A DNA stretch of 64,000 nt from positions 62,001 to 126,000 of the forward strand of contig JAJEBF010000021.1 in NCBI GenBank assembly GCA_022824025.1, written 5' to 3'. Positions within the stretch are counted from its first letter, which is position 1. Each line of letters starts with the position of its first letter. The position numbers were made by a program, and so were the translations under genes. This document shows positions 45,711 to 55,178 of the stretch, piece after piece. A model generated the notes under the pieces. That model saw only the letters and a list, made by a program, of their open reading frames with translations. It made no database searches and was not told the DNA's origin. The DNA is from Caldilineaceae bacterium. Lineage in GTDB: Bacteria > Chloroflexota > Anaerolineae > Caldilineales > Caldilineaceae.

Positions 45711-47750
45711 ATGAGGAAAACGCTTTTTTATCTGCTCGTCGCGATCGCCGCTGTCGCCTTGCTCTCTGCATGCGCGGGGCAGCCAGACGCGGAGGAGGCC
45801 GCCGCAGACGTTCCCGCAGCCGCGGACACGTCTGAAGAAGCGATGACTTCCTCCACCTATGAGAGTTGCCTCGAGGCTCAGGCCGCGGGGATGAGTTTCT
45901 GTGAAGCGCCGATGCTGGCGGCAATGGTCGAGGCGGGTGAACTGCCCCCAGTTGATGAGCGCCTCCCCGTCAATCCGGCGGTCGGCAACAACCGTATTCC
46001 TGAATGGCAGGCCGTCATGGAGCGGGGCGAGTACGGCGGCACATTGAGATTGGTGGACTTTGACGCCGGTTCGATCGGTCACGACGCCGGCTGGATCTCC
46101 AACGAGCCCTGGGTGGAAACTGAGGACATCGCGCACGACTTCGCGACGATGACCGGCAACATTTTCGACCTGGAGATCAGCGACGACGATCAGGAGTTCA
46201 CCTTCCACATGCGGAAGGGGATGAAGTTCTCAAACGGCGCCGACTTTGACACGGAAGACGTCCAGTTCTTCTGGGACCATATCCTGCACAACGAGACCCT
46301 TACGCCGGTGATTGGCACGACGTGGCGTGCGGGCAACTCGCCGACAGGAAACGTCGGCACGTTGGAGGTAATCGATCGATACACGTTCAAGATCTCCTAT
46401 GACCAGCCGTACGGTGGCTGGCCCGGCCTGTTCACGTACGGCAGCGGCCCCCACCGCTTCATCGACAGCGACTATCTGAAGAAGATCCACGGAGATTTCG
46501 CTGATCCGGATGAGCTGGCCGCTTTGCTCGACCAGCACGGCTTCGAGGCTGGTGAGTGGAACCGGCTGTTTGGCATCTACGGCAGCACAAATCGCCAGCA
46601 TGAGACAGGTCTTCCCTCGCTTGGCCCGTATGTCCTGACAGAGATGGGCGAGACCCTGGCCGTCATGGAGCGCAACCCCTACTATTTCAAGGTGGATGAG
46701 TGGGGGCAGCAGCTTCCTTATATCGATCGCCTCGAGATCTCAATCGTTCCCGATGTCAACGCGGCTACGCTGAAGATCATCGCAGGCGAGGTTGACATGG
46801 CCCGACGCGGCGTCAACGCCGCCGACATGGCGCTCTACGTTCAGAACGCTGATGAACAGGGCTACGAGGTTGTCATTCTCGACATGCATGCCTCGCTTGG
46901 CGAAATCTACCTCAATATGACGTACGCCGATGAGGCCTGGCAGGAGGTCATCAACGACGTTGAATTTCGCAAGGCGCTCTCCTACGCGGTAGACCGCGAC
47001 ACGATCATCGACGCAGTCTACTCCGACTTGGCCGACCCCCCGCAAACGATGGACCCGACGACAGACGTTGCCCAGGCGGAGGCCATTCTCGATTCCCTGG
47101 GCCTGGACCAGCGCAACGATGACGGTTGCCGTCTTACTCCGGGTGGCCTGCCAATAGAAATCCAGTTCAACTTCACGCCGTTCACAGGCGAGTCACTGCC
47201 GACGGCTGAGATCGTTGCAAAGAACTGGAACGACATTGGCATCTGCACCACGGTCAAGCAGCTGGAGCAGAATCTGTTCCTGACCCAAGCCGCAGCCAAT
47301 GAGACACAGGCGATGGTCTGGTGGGCGCACTATCCCCGCTGGCCATGGCATGAATCCGGGGACTACATCGGCCAGGCCTGGCAGCGTCACTATGCCCCGC
47401 TCTGGATGGCATGGTACGACTGGAACCTGGCCGGCGGCAAGGAAGCGGCCGACAATCCAGACGAGACCGATCCCTTGATCGTAGGCGTCGAGCCGCCGCA
47501 GGCCTACAAGGATCTGCGAACGTTGCAGACCGAACTCTTCGCCACCTCCAATGCGGCCGACCACGCGCGCATCTGGGGCGAGATGATCGCCATCTTCCGC
47601 GACAACCACTTCTGGATCTCCGCAGCCGACCCGCTGAAGAATCCTCTGATCGTCAATGATGGTCTCGGCAACGTGGCCAAGCTGGGATTCCAGATTCAGT
47701 CTGCAAATGAGGCAGAATTTTATTACTGGCAGGATGAGACCCGACGCTAA
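45711..47750 (+). CDS. ABC transporter solute-binding lipoprotein, family 5
   Basis: A 679-residue peptide-type binding protein. It has a Sec lipoprotein signal (FYLLVAIAAVALLSAC) with the lipobox cysteine, unlike the Tat signal of its paralogue at 1533. It shares the EAPMLA.MVEAGELPPVDERLP linker pattern with that protein, which may be a docking or spacer segment. The later FHMRKGMKFSNGADFDTEDV strand is diagnostic of family 5. The start at 45711 has AAGGAG upstream. It is the first gene of a complete importer followed by catabolic genes. Confidence 0.9.
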   Translation: MRKTLFYLLVAIAAVALLSACAGQPDAEEAAADVPAAADTSEEAMTSSTYESCLEAQAAGMSFCEAPMLAAMVEAGELPPVDERLPVNPAVGNNRIPEWQAVMERGEYGGTLRLVDFDAGSIGHDAGWISNEPWVETEDIAHDFATMTGNIFDLEISDDDQEFTFHMRKGMKFSNGADFDTEDVQFFWDHILHNETLTPVIGTTWRAGNSPTGNVGTLEVIDRYTFKISYDQPYGGWPGLFTYGSGPHRFIDSDYLKKIHGDFADPDELAALLDQHGFEAGEWNRLFGIYGSTNRQHETGLPSLGPYVLTEMGETLAVMERNPYYFKVDEWGQQLPYIDRLEISIVPDVNAATLKIIAGEVDMARRGVNAADMALYVQNADEQGYEVVILDMHASLGEIYLNMTYADEAWQEVINDVEFRKALSYAVDRDTIIDAVYSDLADPPQTMDPTTDVAQAEAILDSLGLDQRNDDGCRLTPGGLPIEIQFNFTPFTGESLPTAEIVAKNWNDIGICTTVKQLEQNLFLTQAAANETQAMVWWAHYPRWPWHESGDYIGQAWQRHYAPLWMAWYDWNLAGGKEAADNPDETDPLIVGVEPPQAYKDLRTLQTELFATSNAADHARIWGEMIAIFRDNHFWISAADPLKNPLIVNDGLGNVAKLGFQIQSANEAEFYYWQDETRR

Positions 47751-47767
47751 GTGAGGCTCCGGGTCGA

Positions 47768-47794
47768 CGGGGGGCGGGCGCGGCCCGCTCCCCG
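47768..47794 (+). terminator. GC-rich hairpin after the binding-protein gene
   Basis: CGGGGGGCGGGC (47768-47779) pairs with GCCCGCTCCCCG (47783-47794) at 11 of 12 positions around a GCG loop. It starts 17 bases after the stop and 83 bases before the permease ATG. There is no T run, so partial termination or mRNA protection is more likely than a full stop. Confidence 0.6.
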
Positions 47795-47876
47795 CGTCAC
47801 AACCAGAGCGCTGGCCGCGCGCGTCGCAGGTCTTTCGTTCACACTCCCCATCAGGTTCTGACAGGAATCGGCGTCA

Positions 47877-48875
47877 ATGCTGACTCAGTACATTGGCAGA
47901 CGGCTGCTGCTCTTGATCCCGCTGCTTCTGCTGATCTCCATTATCTCCTTTGCCCTCATCCAGTTGCCGCCAGGTGATATCCTCAACATGGAGGTCCTGC
48001 GGTTGCGGTCCGCGGGCACACAGGTCTCCGAAGAGCAGGTGGAAGGCCTGCGCCAGCTGTACGGTCTGGACAAGTCTTTGCCCGAGCAGTACTGGCTATG
48101 GATCTCCAACATCCTGTTCAAGGGAAACTTCGGCACCTCCTTCACCTATGTGAAGTCGGTCAGCGAGATACTGGCGGCGCGCGTCCCGTTGACCGCGCTG
48201 GTATCTGTCCTCACCGCGATTTTCGTGTGGATTACGGCGGTGCCGATCGGCGTCTATTCCGCGACCCACCAATACTCCCCGGTCGACTATTTCTGGACGT
48301 TCGTTTCGTTCATCGGCGTCGCGACGCCCGGTTTTCTGCTGGCGCTGATCTTTCTTTGGATCGCGTTTGTCCAGTTCGGGATCTCTGCGATCGGACTCTT
48401 TTCCCAGGAGTTCGAAGCCGCGCCCTGGAGCCTGGCCAAATTCGTAAATATGCTGCAGCACATCTGGATCCCGATCGTCATCATCGGCATGGCAAATACC
48501 GCGGGCATGATGCGAACGATGCGGGGTATGATGCTGGATGAGCTGAACAAGCAGTATGTGATCACGGCGCGATCGAAAGGACTGACTGAGACCCGCCTGC
48601 TGGTAAAGTACCCGGTGCGGACCTCGATGAACCCTGTGTTCAGCACGATCGGCTGGATGCTGCCGGGCATTATTTCCGGGGAGGTGCTGGTCTCCATGGT
48701 CTTGAATATCCCAACGACCGGTCCGGTCCTTTTGCAGGCTCTCTTAAACCAGGATATGTTTTTGGCCGGCAGCATTGTATTCATTCTGAGCGTCCTGACC
48801 GTCATTGGCACGCTGGTCTCCGACATTCTGCTCGTGTGGCTGGATCCCCGCATTCGCTACGAAGGGGTGGCCTGA
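47877..48875 (+). CDS. Peptide-type ABC transporter permease, DppB-like
   Basis: A 332-residue inner-membrane permease that opens with LTQYIGRRLLLLIPLLLLIS, as DppB/OppB proteins do, and has the EAA-type loop (YVITARSKGLTETRLLVKY) that meets the ATPase. About six helices are visible. ATG 47877 has AGGAA upstream. Its stop overlaps the next start by one base (TGATG). Confidence 0.93.
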   Translation: MLTQYIGRRLLLLIPLLLLISIISFALIQLPPGDILNMEVLRLRSAGTQVSEEQVEGLRQLYGLDKSLPEQYWLWISNILFKGNFGTSFTYVKSVSEILAARVPLTALVSVLTAIFVWITAVPIGVYSATHQYSPVDYFWTFVSFIGVATPGFLLALIFLWIAFVQFGISAIGLFSQEFEAAPWSLAKFVNMLQHIWIPIVIIGMANTAGMMRTMRGMMLDELNKQYVITARSKGLTETRLLVKYPVRTSMNPVFSTIGWMLPGIISGEVLVSMVLNIPTTGPVLLQALLNQDMFLAGSIVFILSVLTVIGTLVSDILLVWLDPRIRYEGVA

Positions 48876-50032
48876 TGAACGAGCGTGTCGAGACTGCGTC
48901 CGATCGGGTCGAGGGCGGCGCGCCGCGGGAAGGCCTGCCCAGCCGGGAAAAGCAGGATCTTTACACCGCGTCGCAGTCGCAGTTGATTTGGCGCAGGTTC
49001 AAGAGGCACAGATTGGCGCAGGCTTCAATGGTCATGCTGGCCATTCTCTACCTTGTGGCGGCGCTGGCCGAGTTCCTGGCCCCCTACGAAACCAGCCGGG
49101 ACTTCAAGGGTTTTGTCTATGCCCCGCCTGCCAAGATCCATCTCTTTCATGATGGTCAGTTCGTCGGCCCCTTTGTATACGGGCTGGAAGGGGGCCGGGA
49201 CGAGAGTTACAACCGCGTATTCGAGGAGGTGAAGGAGGAGCGGTACCCGGTCCGCCTGTTTGTGCGCGGCGATGCCTACGAGATGTGGGGCTTGTTCGAA
49301 ACCGATCTCCACCTTTTTGGCGTGGATGAGGAGGGCCAGATCTTTCTCTTCGGGACCGACCGACTTGGCCGGGACCTCTTTTCCCGCGTCATCCACGGGA
49401 CCCGCATCTCGTTGACAATCGGCCTGGTCGGCGTCTTTCTGAGCTTCGTCTTTGGCCTGATCATCGGGGGCATTTCCGGCTATTTCGGCGGCATTGTCGA
49501 TGAGGTTATTCAGCGGCTGATCGACTTGCTCGTGTCAATCCCTCAGCTCCCCCTCTGGATGGCGCTGGCTGCGGCTGTTCCCCGTGACTGGGATTCGATC
49601 CAGACCTACTTCGCGATCACCGTCGTCCTCTCGATCGTGGGCTGGGCCGGGCTGGCCCGGACGGTGCGGGGCCGGCTGCTTTCGTTGCGAGAAGAGGACT
49701 TTACGATCGCGGCCCGCGTCTCCGGCGTAAGTGAGTGGCGCATCATCACGAAGCACCTTCTCCCGCTGTTTGCAAGCTACATTATTGTCGCCATTACCTT
49801 GTCGGTTCCCGGCATGATCATCGGGGAAACGAGTCTGAGCTTCATTGGGCTGGGCATTCAGCCGCCTGCGGTCAGCTGGGGAACGCTCCTGCAGGATTCC
49901 CAGATGATCGCCAACGTCGCGCTCCACCCCTGGCTCCTCATCCCTGCTCTGTTCGTCATCGTAACCGTCCTCATGTTCAATTTCCTTGGTGATGGTCTGC
50001 GGGATGCGGCGGACCCCTATTCGATCACGTGA
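48875..50032 (+). CDS. Peptide-type ABC transporter permease, DppC-like
   Basis: A 385-residue permease. The first helix (VMLAILYLVAALAEFL) is followed by an extracytoplasmic insertion of about 100 residues ending in FGTDRLGRDLFSRVIHGTRI, the usual DppC/OppC entry. The EAA loop is FTIAARVSGVSEWRIITKHL. The start at 48875 overlaps the DppB-like stop; the frame is open further upstream but has no ribosome site there. The insertion is longer than in DppC and may contact the large binding protein. Confidence 0.93.
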   Translation: MNERVETASDRVEGGAPREGLPSREKQDLYTASQSQLIWRRFKRHRLAQASMVMLAILYLVAALAEFLAPYETSRDFKGFVYAPPAKIHLFHDGQFVGPFVYGLEGGRDESYNRVFEEVKEERYPVRLFVRGDAYEMWGLFETDLHLFGVDEEGQIFLFGTDRLGRDLFSRVIHGTRISLTIGLVGVFLSFVFGLIIGGISGYFGGIVDEVIQRLIDLLVSIPQLPLWMALAAAVPRDWDSIQTYFAITVVLSIVGWAGLARTVRGRLLSLREEDFTIAARVSGVSEWRIITKHLLPLFASYIIVAITLSVPGMIIGETSLSFIGLGIQPPAVSWGTLLQDSQMIANVALHPWLLIPALFVIVTVLMFNFLGDGLRDAADPYSIT

Positions 50033-50079
50033 CGAGGGTGGCGGCGAGACAAGAGTTCTTCAGATTAAGCTGAGAAAGT

Positions 50080-51132
50080 ATGGCCCAGAACGCGCTGCTT
50101 GAAATCAAAGATCTGATGACTCACTTCCACCTGCAGGAAGGAATCGTGCGGGCGGTTGACGGCGTCTCCTTTGAGATCAGGCGTGGCCGGACGTTGGGGA
50201 TTATCGGCGAGAGCGGGTGCGGCAAATCGGTAACGGCGCACTCGATTCTGCGCTTGGTGCCGTCGCCGCCCGGCAACATTGTGAACGGCCAGATCCTGTT
50301 GCGCAGAGGGGACAATGCTTCTGACCAGAAACCGGTTGACCTGGCCCGGCTGGACCCCCGCGGGGGGGAGATTCGTTCAATCCGGGGGGCAGAAATCAGC
50401 ATGGTCTTCCAGGAACCGATGACTTCGTTCGGGCCGATGCACACGATCGGCAACCAGATCATGGAGAGCATTCTGCTCCATCAGAGCCATGTGGCCGCTT
50501 CAGACGCACGAGAGCTGGCGATTGAGAACCTTCGCAGAGTCGGCATTCCCCGCGCTGAACAGATTGTTGACGCCTACCCCCACCAGTTGAGCGGGGGCAT
50601 GAGGCAGCGGGCGATGATCGCGATGGCGCTCTCCTGTTCCCCGCGGCTGCTGATTGCCGACGAACCGACAACGGCCCTGGACGTCACGATTCAGGCGCAG
50701 ATACTGGAGCTGCTGACGGCACTGCAGGAGGAGTTCGGCATGGCCGTCATGTTCATCACGCATAATCTGGGCGTGATCGCCGAGGTCGCTGACGAGGTGG
50801 CGGTCATGTACCTGGGACGCATCGTCGAGCAATCGGACGTAAACGAGCTATTTGACAACCCCCAGCATCCTTACACGCAGGGCCTGCTGAATTCGATCCC
50901 CCATATCGATGAAGAAAAGCTGCCCAGGCTGCGAGCGATAGAGGGCGTCGTACCCGATCCCTACGAAATTCCAGGCGGCTGCGCCTTCAGCGATCGCTGC
51001 CCCAGCTTTATGCCCGGAACCTGTGATCGCGCCATGCCAGGCCTGGCTGAAACAAGCCCTGGGCATCGTGTTCGCTGCTACCTGCATTCAGATGTAGAGG
51101 ACGAGTTGACCGAGGTCACTGATGGCCGTTGA
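50080..51132 (+). CDS. Peptide-type ABC transporter ATPase, DppD-like
   Basis: A 350-residue ATPase with Walker A GESGCGKS, signature LSGGM(RQR), Walker [13 protein letters not shown] and H-loop TH. The C-terminal oligopeptide-transporter domain has the cysteine cluster [17 protein letters not shown], linked to an iron-sulfur or structural role in Dpp/Opp ATPases. It overlaps the next gene by 11 bases. Confidence 0.95.
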   Translation: MAQNALLEIKDLMTHFHLQEGIVRAVDGVSFEIRRGRTLGIIGESGCGKSVTAHSILRLVPSPPGNIVNGQILLRRGDNASDQKPVDLARLDPRGGEIRSIRGAEISMVFQEPMTSFGPMHTIGNQIMESILLHQSHVAASDARELAIENLRRVGIPRAEQIVDAYPHQLSGGMRQRAMIAMALSCSPRLLIADEPTTALDVTIQAQILELLTALQEEFGMAVMFITHNLGVIAEVADEVAVMYLGRIVEQSDVNELFDNPQHPYTQGLLNSIPHIDEEKLPRLRAIEGVVPDPYEIPGGCAFSDRCPSFMPGTCDRAMPGLAETSPGHRVRCYLHSDVEDELTEVTDGR

Positions 51133-52156
51133 AAACAATCTTCTGCTGGAAGTCAACGACCTGAAGATGTATTTCCCCATCCAGAAGGGTCTGATGAAAC
51201 GAACGACCGGCTACGTAAAAGCGGTCGACGGCGTAAGCCTTTCGATCAAGAAAGGAGAAACGCTTGGACTGGTCGGCGAAAGCGGTTGCGGCAAGACGAC
51301 GACGGGACGTTGCATTGTGCGCGTTTACCGGCCAACCGACGGCGAAATCATCTTCCATATCGACGGCGAGGAAGTGCATCTGAACCGCCTGGAGCGCCAG
51401 GAGTTGAAGGCGTTCCGCCGCAATATGCAGATGATTTTCCAGGATCCGTTTTCTTCGCTGAATCCTCGCATGACGGTGCTGGAACTGGTCGGCGAACCGC
51501 TTCTGGCCCATGGCATTGCCCGCGGGCAGGAGTTGGAGGATAGAGTCGCGGAGATGGTGAACGCGGTTGGATTGAGAGTTGAACATCTGCCCCGCTATCC
51601 CCACAGCTTCAGCGGCGGGCAGCGGCAGCGCATCGGCATCGCGCGCGCCCTGGTCCAGCGTCCCAAGCTGGTTGTCTGCGATGAGCCGGTTTCGGCCCTC
51701 GACGTGTCGGTGCAGTCTCAGGTTGTCAACCTGCTGCAGGATTTGCAGTCGGAATTGGACTTGACATATCTTTTCGTCGCCCATGACATGAGCGTCGTAC
51801 GACAGGTAAGCAACCGGATAGCCGTCATGTACGTGGGCAAGCTGGTTGAGGTGGCCGAGTCTGAGGAGTTGCTGCGCAATCCCAGGCACCCATACAGCGA
51901 GACCCTTCTCTCGGCGGTGCCTCGCCCCAATCCACACCATGCCATGCAGCGCCTGAGCCTGGAAGGCGAGCCGGCCGACCCGGCGAACGCCCCTCCCGGC
52001 TGCGTCTTCCATCCCCGCTGCCGGTACATGGAGGACATCTGCCAGACTGAAGTTCCCGCCCTCAACGAACTTTCGCCTGGTCATCACGTTGCCTGTCACT
52101 TTGCCGACCAGTTGCAGTTACAGGGGATCGACAGCGCCAGTCCATCGGGTTCCTGA
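51122..52156 (+). CDS. Peptide-type ABC transporter ATPase, DppF-like
   Basis: A 344-residue partner ATPase with Walker [10 protein letters not shown], signature FSGGQRQR, Walker [12 protein letters not shown] and the C-terminal cysteine set [17 protein letters not shown]. It completes the five-part importer. The start at 51122 lies inside the end of the DppD-like gene, so translation is coupled. Confidence 0.95.
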   Translation: MAVENNLLLEVNDLKMYFPIQKGLMKRTTGYVKAVDGVSLSIKKGETLGLVGESGCGKTTTGRCIVRVYRPTDGEIIFHIDGEEVHLNRLERQELKAFRRNMQMIFQDPFSSLNPRMTVLELVGEPLLAHGIARGQELEDRVAEMVNAVGLRVEHLPRYPHSFSGGQRQRIGIARALVQRPKLVVCDEPVSALDVSVQSQVVNLLQDLQSELDLTYLFVAHDMSVVRQVSNRIAVMYVGKLVEVAESEELLRNPRHPYSETLLSAVPRPNPHHAMQRLSLEGEPADPANAPPGCVFHPRCRYMEDICQTEVPALNELSPGHHVACHFADQLQLQGIDSASPSGS

Positions 52157-52199
52157 TCGCAGGCATCAAATCCGCGTTTGACTCAATGAGAGGACTATC

Positions 52200-53123
52200 A
52201 TGGAAAAGCTCGTCATTACCGTGACCACCGATTCAGCGGGTTCATATCCACGCAACCCGTATCTGACGCCCTGCGACGATACCAAAGGGGTCGCGGAAGA
52301 GTATATTCGGGCCATGAACGCCGGGGCCACGATCGTTCATACGCATGGTCAGTACAAGTCTGACCCTGTCATCCAGCCCGACGGCAAACAGCTGTCGATT
52401 CCCAATGTTGACGGTTGGCGCGACATAACGGAGCGGGTTCGCGCCGCGGGTGAGCCGATCGTGCAATTTGGGCTGGCCAGCATGCGTCTTGACCAGAAAC
52501 TGGAGCTGTGGCGGCAACTCAAGCCGGACATGAGCTCGATCAACTTCAACTCTCACGACGAGTATTTTCAGCCCGACCCCGATCACCCGCCCGTTCCGAT
52601 CTACTCGATTCATCCTATCCCCGAGTTGAGACTGTACTCGAGTCTGGCGAAGGAACATGGCGTAAAGCAGGAGATCGAGTGCTTCAATACGGGGGCGTAC
52701 TGGGCGATCGGAAAGATTCGCGGCGGCGACTTCTGGACGGAGGAGGGCGTACGCGAGTTTGAGAAGGACCTGCTGCCGGAGCCGCTGTGGCTGACGCTGT
52801 TTTTCGGCTGGGCCGGTCAGGGCTGGACGCCGCCCAACGCGAAGGCCCTCCAATACATGGTGGACAACCTGCCGCCGCGGGCCAACTTCAGCATGAGTTG
52901 CATGGACCCCCCAAATTACTGGTCGATGGTTGCCCATACGATTGCGATCGGCGGCCACGTACGAATCGGCATGGAAGACTCTCCGTTCATCGAGGACGGC
53001 GTCTATGCCAGAACAAACGCGGAACTGGTCGAAAAGGCGGTTCGTATCTCACGCGAGATTGGCAGAGAGATTGCCGGCCCCGCCGAGGCAAGAGAGATCG
53101 TTGGACTGCCGCCTACCCAGTAA
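52200..53123 (+). CDS. Beta-keto acid cleavage enzyme (BKACE) family protein
   Basis: A 307-residue TIM-barrel enzyme of the BKACE (DUF849) family, which joins a beta-keto acid to acetyl-CoA to give a CoA ester and acetoacetate. The zinc ligands are H47 and H49 (IVHTHGQ) and E259 (RIGMEDSPF). The family is known to vary widely in substrate. ATG 52200 lies in AGGACTATC context, 43 bases after the DppF-like gene, so the reaction probably belongs to the imported compound. Confidence 0.88.
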   Translation: MEKLVITVTTDSAGSYPRNPYLTPCDDTKGVAEEYIRAMNAGATIVHTHGQYKSDPVIQPDGKQLSIPNVDGWRDITERVRAAGEPIVQFGLASMRLDQKLELWRQLKPDMSSINFNSHDEYFQPDPDHPPVPIYSIHPIPELRLYSSLAKEHGVKQEIECFNTGAYWAIGKIRGGDFWTEEGVREFEKDLLPEPLWLTLFFGWAGQGWTPPNAKALQYMVDNLPPRANFSMSCMDPPNYWSMVAHTIAIGGHVRIGMEDSPFIEDGVYARTNAELVEKAVRISREIGREIAGPAEAREIVGLPPTQ

Positions 53124-53153
53124 CCCAGAAGACAGTCCGGAGCAGGAGGAGAC

Positions 53154-54002
53154 ATGAAGGGTCTGAGCTGCAATTCCGGCTTGTTACACACCTATTCCGT
53201 GGAAGAGTCGATCGATGTCCTTGCCAGACAAGGATACCAGGCGATCGACATCAGTTTAGAACTGGCCCCCCCTTTCATCCCTCCGCCCAAACCCCACATG
53301 GATTCCGGCGCGGACGCCGCCAGACGACGGGCGGTTCGGAACTATGCCCGATCTGCGGGAATCGCCATCGGCGCGCTGAATGCCCACACCAACGTGATTC
53401 ACGGCGAACCTGCCGTACGAAGGCAGAATACCGAGTTCATACGCGGCGCGCTGCAACTCGCCTCTGACATGGACGTTCCCTACGTGATCAGCGGCTGCGG
53501 CGTAAAACTGTTTTACGGGTGGGAAAGCACCTATTGGGAGTGGTGCCTGGAAGCGATGCTGGATTTGGCCGCGGAGGCCGACCGTCTTGGCGTGATGCTC
53601 CTGATCGAAGCGGCCAGCCCGTATGGTTCACTGGTACACAATTTGTCCCGTTTGCAGCGGCTGCTGGCAACCCCCGGACTTGAAGGCCTGGGCGTCCTTT
53701 TTGATCCGGCGCACTATCATGTCCGCGGTGATCACGTGTTGGAGGCCTACCAGGCCTTGGGTGACCGGGTCAAGCACATGCACGCCAAGGACGCGCGCGG
53801 AGACAGCGAAGACTTCGGATTCCCTCCTCTGGGCGAAGGAGAGATTGACTTCGCAAGTCTGATCACTGCGATGGTCAGAGGCGGTTTTTCCGGTTACATT
53901 TCAATCGAGTACGAAGCAATGGCCTGGGGTTACCCGGACAATCCGTTGCAGGTTCTCGAAGATGGCAAGGCTTTCGTAGATGCAATTCTCGAAGCCGTCT
54001 AA
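53154..54002 (+). CDS. Sugar phosphate isomerase/epimerase-like TIM-barrel protein
   Basis: A 282-residue xylose-isomerase-like barrel. It has the metal-site pattern LLIEAASPYGS (Glu), LFDPAHYHVRGD (Asp/His), VKHMHAKDARGD (His) and the final YISIEYEAM (Glu). These enzymes bring about aldose-ketose or epimer changes, and some cleave or dehydrate. A strong AGGAGGAG site precedes ATG 53154, 30 bases after the BKACE gene. Confidence 0.87.
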   Translation: MKGLSCNSGLLHTYSVEESIDVLARQGYQAIDISLELAPPFIPPPKPHMDSGADAARRRAVRNYARSAGIAIGALNAHTNVIHGEPAVRRQNTEFIRGALQLASDMDVPYVISGCGVKLFYGWESTYWEWCLEAMLDLAAEADRLGVMLLIEAASPYGSLVHNLSRLQRLLATPGLEGLGVLFDPAHYHVRGDHVLEAYQALGDRVKHMHAKDARGDSEDFGFPPLGEGEIDFASLITAMVRGGFSGYISIEYEAMAWGYPDNPLQVLEDGKAFVDAILEAV

Positions 54003-54067
54003 GGGGGGTTACACCCGAACCGATTCGGCCAAGTCTTGTCGCGTGCAGTCAGTCAGGAGGCACCTCT

Positions 54068-55120
54068 TTGAAAGCGGCCGTTTTGCGTGCATTCAGTCAG
54101 CCTTTGGAATGGCAGGAGGTGACGACACCCTGCCCTGAGCCAGACGAGGCGCTGGTGAAGGTGATGGCTTGCGGGATCGACGGAACCGACCTCAAGCTGC
54201 TTGACGGTTTCGGTTACACTCCGGACTTGCCCTTCATCATGGGCCATGAAGTTGCAGGCGTCGTCGCCGAAGCAGGGCACAGGGTGACCGGTTTCAAGCA
54301 AGGCGACCGGGTAATCGTCTACAATTTCACGACCTGCGGCGAATGCTTTGCCTGCCTCAATAACCGAGAGCAGATCTGTGTGAATATGGCCGGGGTGTTG
54401 GGCGCCAAGGACCGCAGCGGCGGCTATGCCGAGTATGTCGCGGTCCCCGGCCGCCAACTCGTGCGCTTGCCGGATCAGGTCTCCTGGCCTGACGGCGCGA
54501 TCTGTTGCGATGCCGGAATGACCGCATTCCACGCAATAGAAAGGGCGCGGCTGCGATTGGGCGAGACTGTGCTGATCGTCGGCGTCGGAGGCGTTGGCTC
54601 GGTGGCGGTTCAGCTGGCCAAGGCGGCCGGGGCGCGCGTCCTTGCTGTTGAGCTTTCCCAGTCCAAGAGAGAATGGGCGCGTCAGATCGGCGCGGATGCG
54701 CTTCTCGACCCGGACGACGCTGAGCTGCCGGATGCTGTTCGGGACCTGACCGGAGGAATTGGCGTTGATTGCGTAATCGATATCGTCGGCCAGACGGGCA
54801 CGATGGCCGCTGGTTTCGACTCTTTAAGGCATGGCGGGAGAATGGTAATCGTCGGCTACACACCTGATCACTACCCTGTTGAAGGAAAATACCTGGCCCA
54901 GAACGAACTGGAAATACTCGGCACGCGGGCGGGACGGAAGCAGGACTTGATGCAGGTCGCTGGTCTGATGGCGTCAGGGAAGATCCGCTCAATTGTCACG
55001 CAGACCTTTCCGATGGAAAACGCCAATGAGGCGCTGGCGGTCCTGCGATCCGGGGAAAACCTTGGCAGGATCGTGCTGCTTACGCCGGCGGGTCGGCGCT
55101 CTCTCGATACCGCGGCTTGA
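54068..55120 (+). CDS. Zinc-dependent alcohol dehydrogenase (MDR family), TTG start
   Basis: A 350-residue medium-chain dehydrogenase. Catalytic zinc ligands are C35 and H60/E61 (MGHEVAG); the structural zinc site is C90, C93, C96 and C104. NAD binding is IVGVGGVGSVAVQLAKAAG. The start is the TTG at 54068, supported by AGGAGG 8 bases upstream and by the KAAVLRAF start typical of the family. It follows the isomerase gene by 65 bases and most likely oxidises a polyol or hydroxy acid of the same pathway. Confidence 0.9.
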   Translation: MKAAVLRAFSQPLEWQEVTTPCPEPDEALVKVMACGIDGTDLKLLDGFGYTPDLPFIMGHEVAGVVAEAGHRVTGFKQGDRVIVYNFTTCGECFACLNNREQICVNMAGVLGAKDRSGGYAEYVAVPGRQLVRLPDQVSWPDGAICCDAGMTAFHAIERARLRLGETVLIVGVGGVGSVAVQLAKAAGARVLAVELSQSKREWARQIGADALLDPDDAELPDAVRDLTGGIGVDCVIDIVGQTGTMAAGFDSLRHGGRMVIVGYTPDHYPVEGKYLAQNELEILGTRAGRKQDLMQVAGLMASGKIRSIVTQTFPMENANEALAVLRSGENLGRIVLLTPAGRRSLDTAA

Positions 55121-55178
55121 ACTGTTTCCCCTGTTCCGCGAATTCAGAGGGTCAGGAGTGGTTCCCTAAGGTCCTGCA

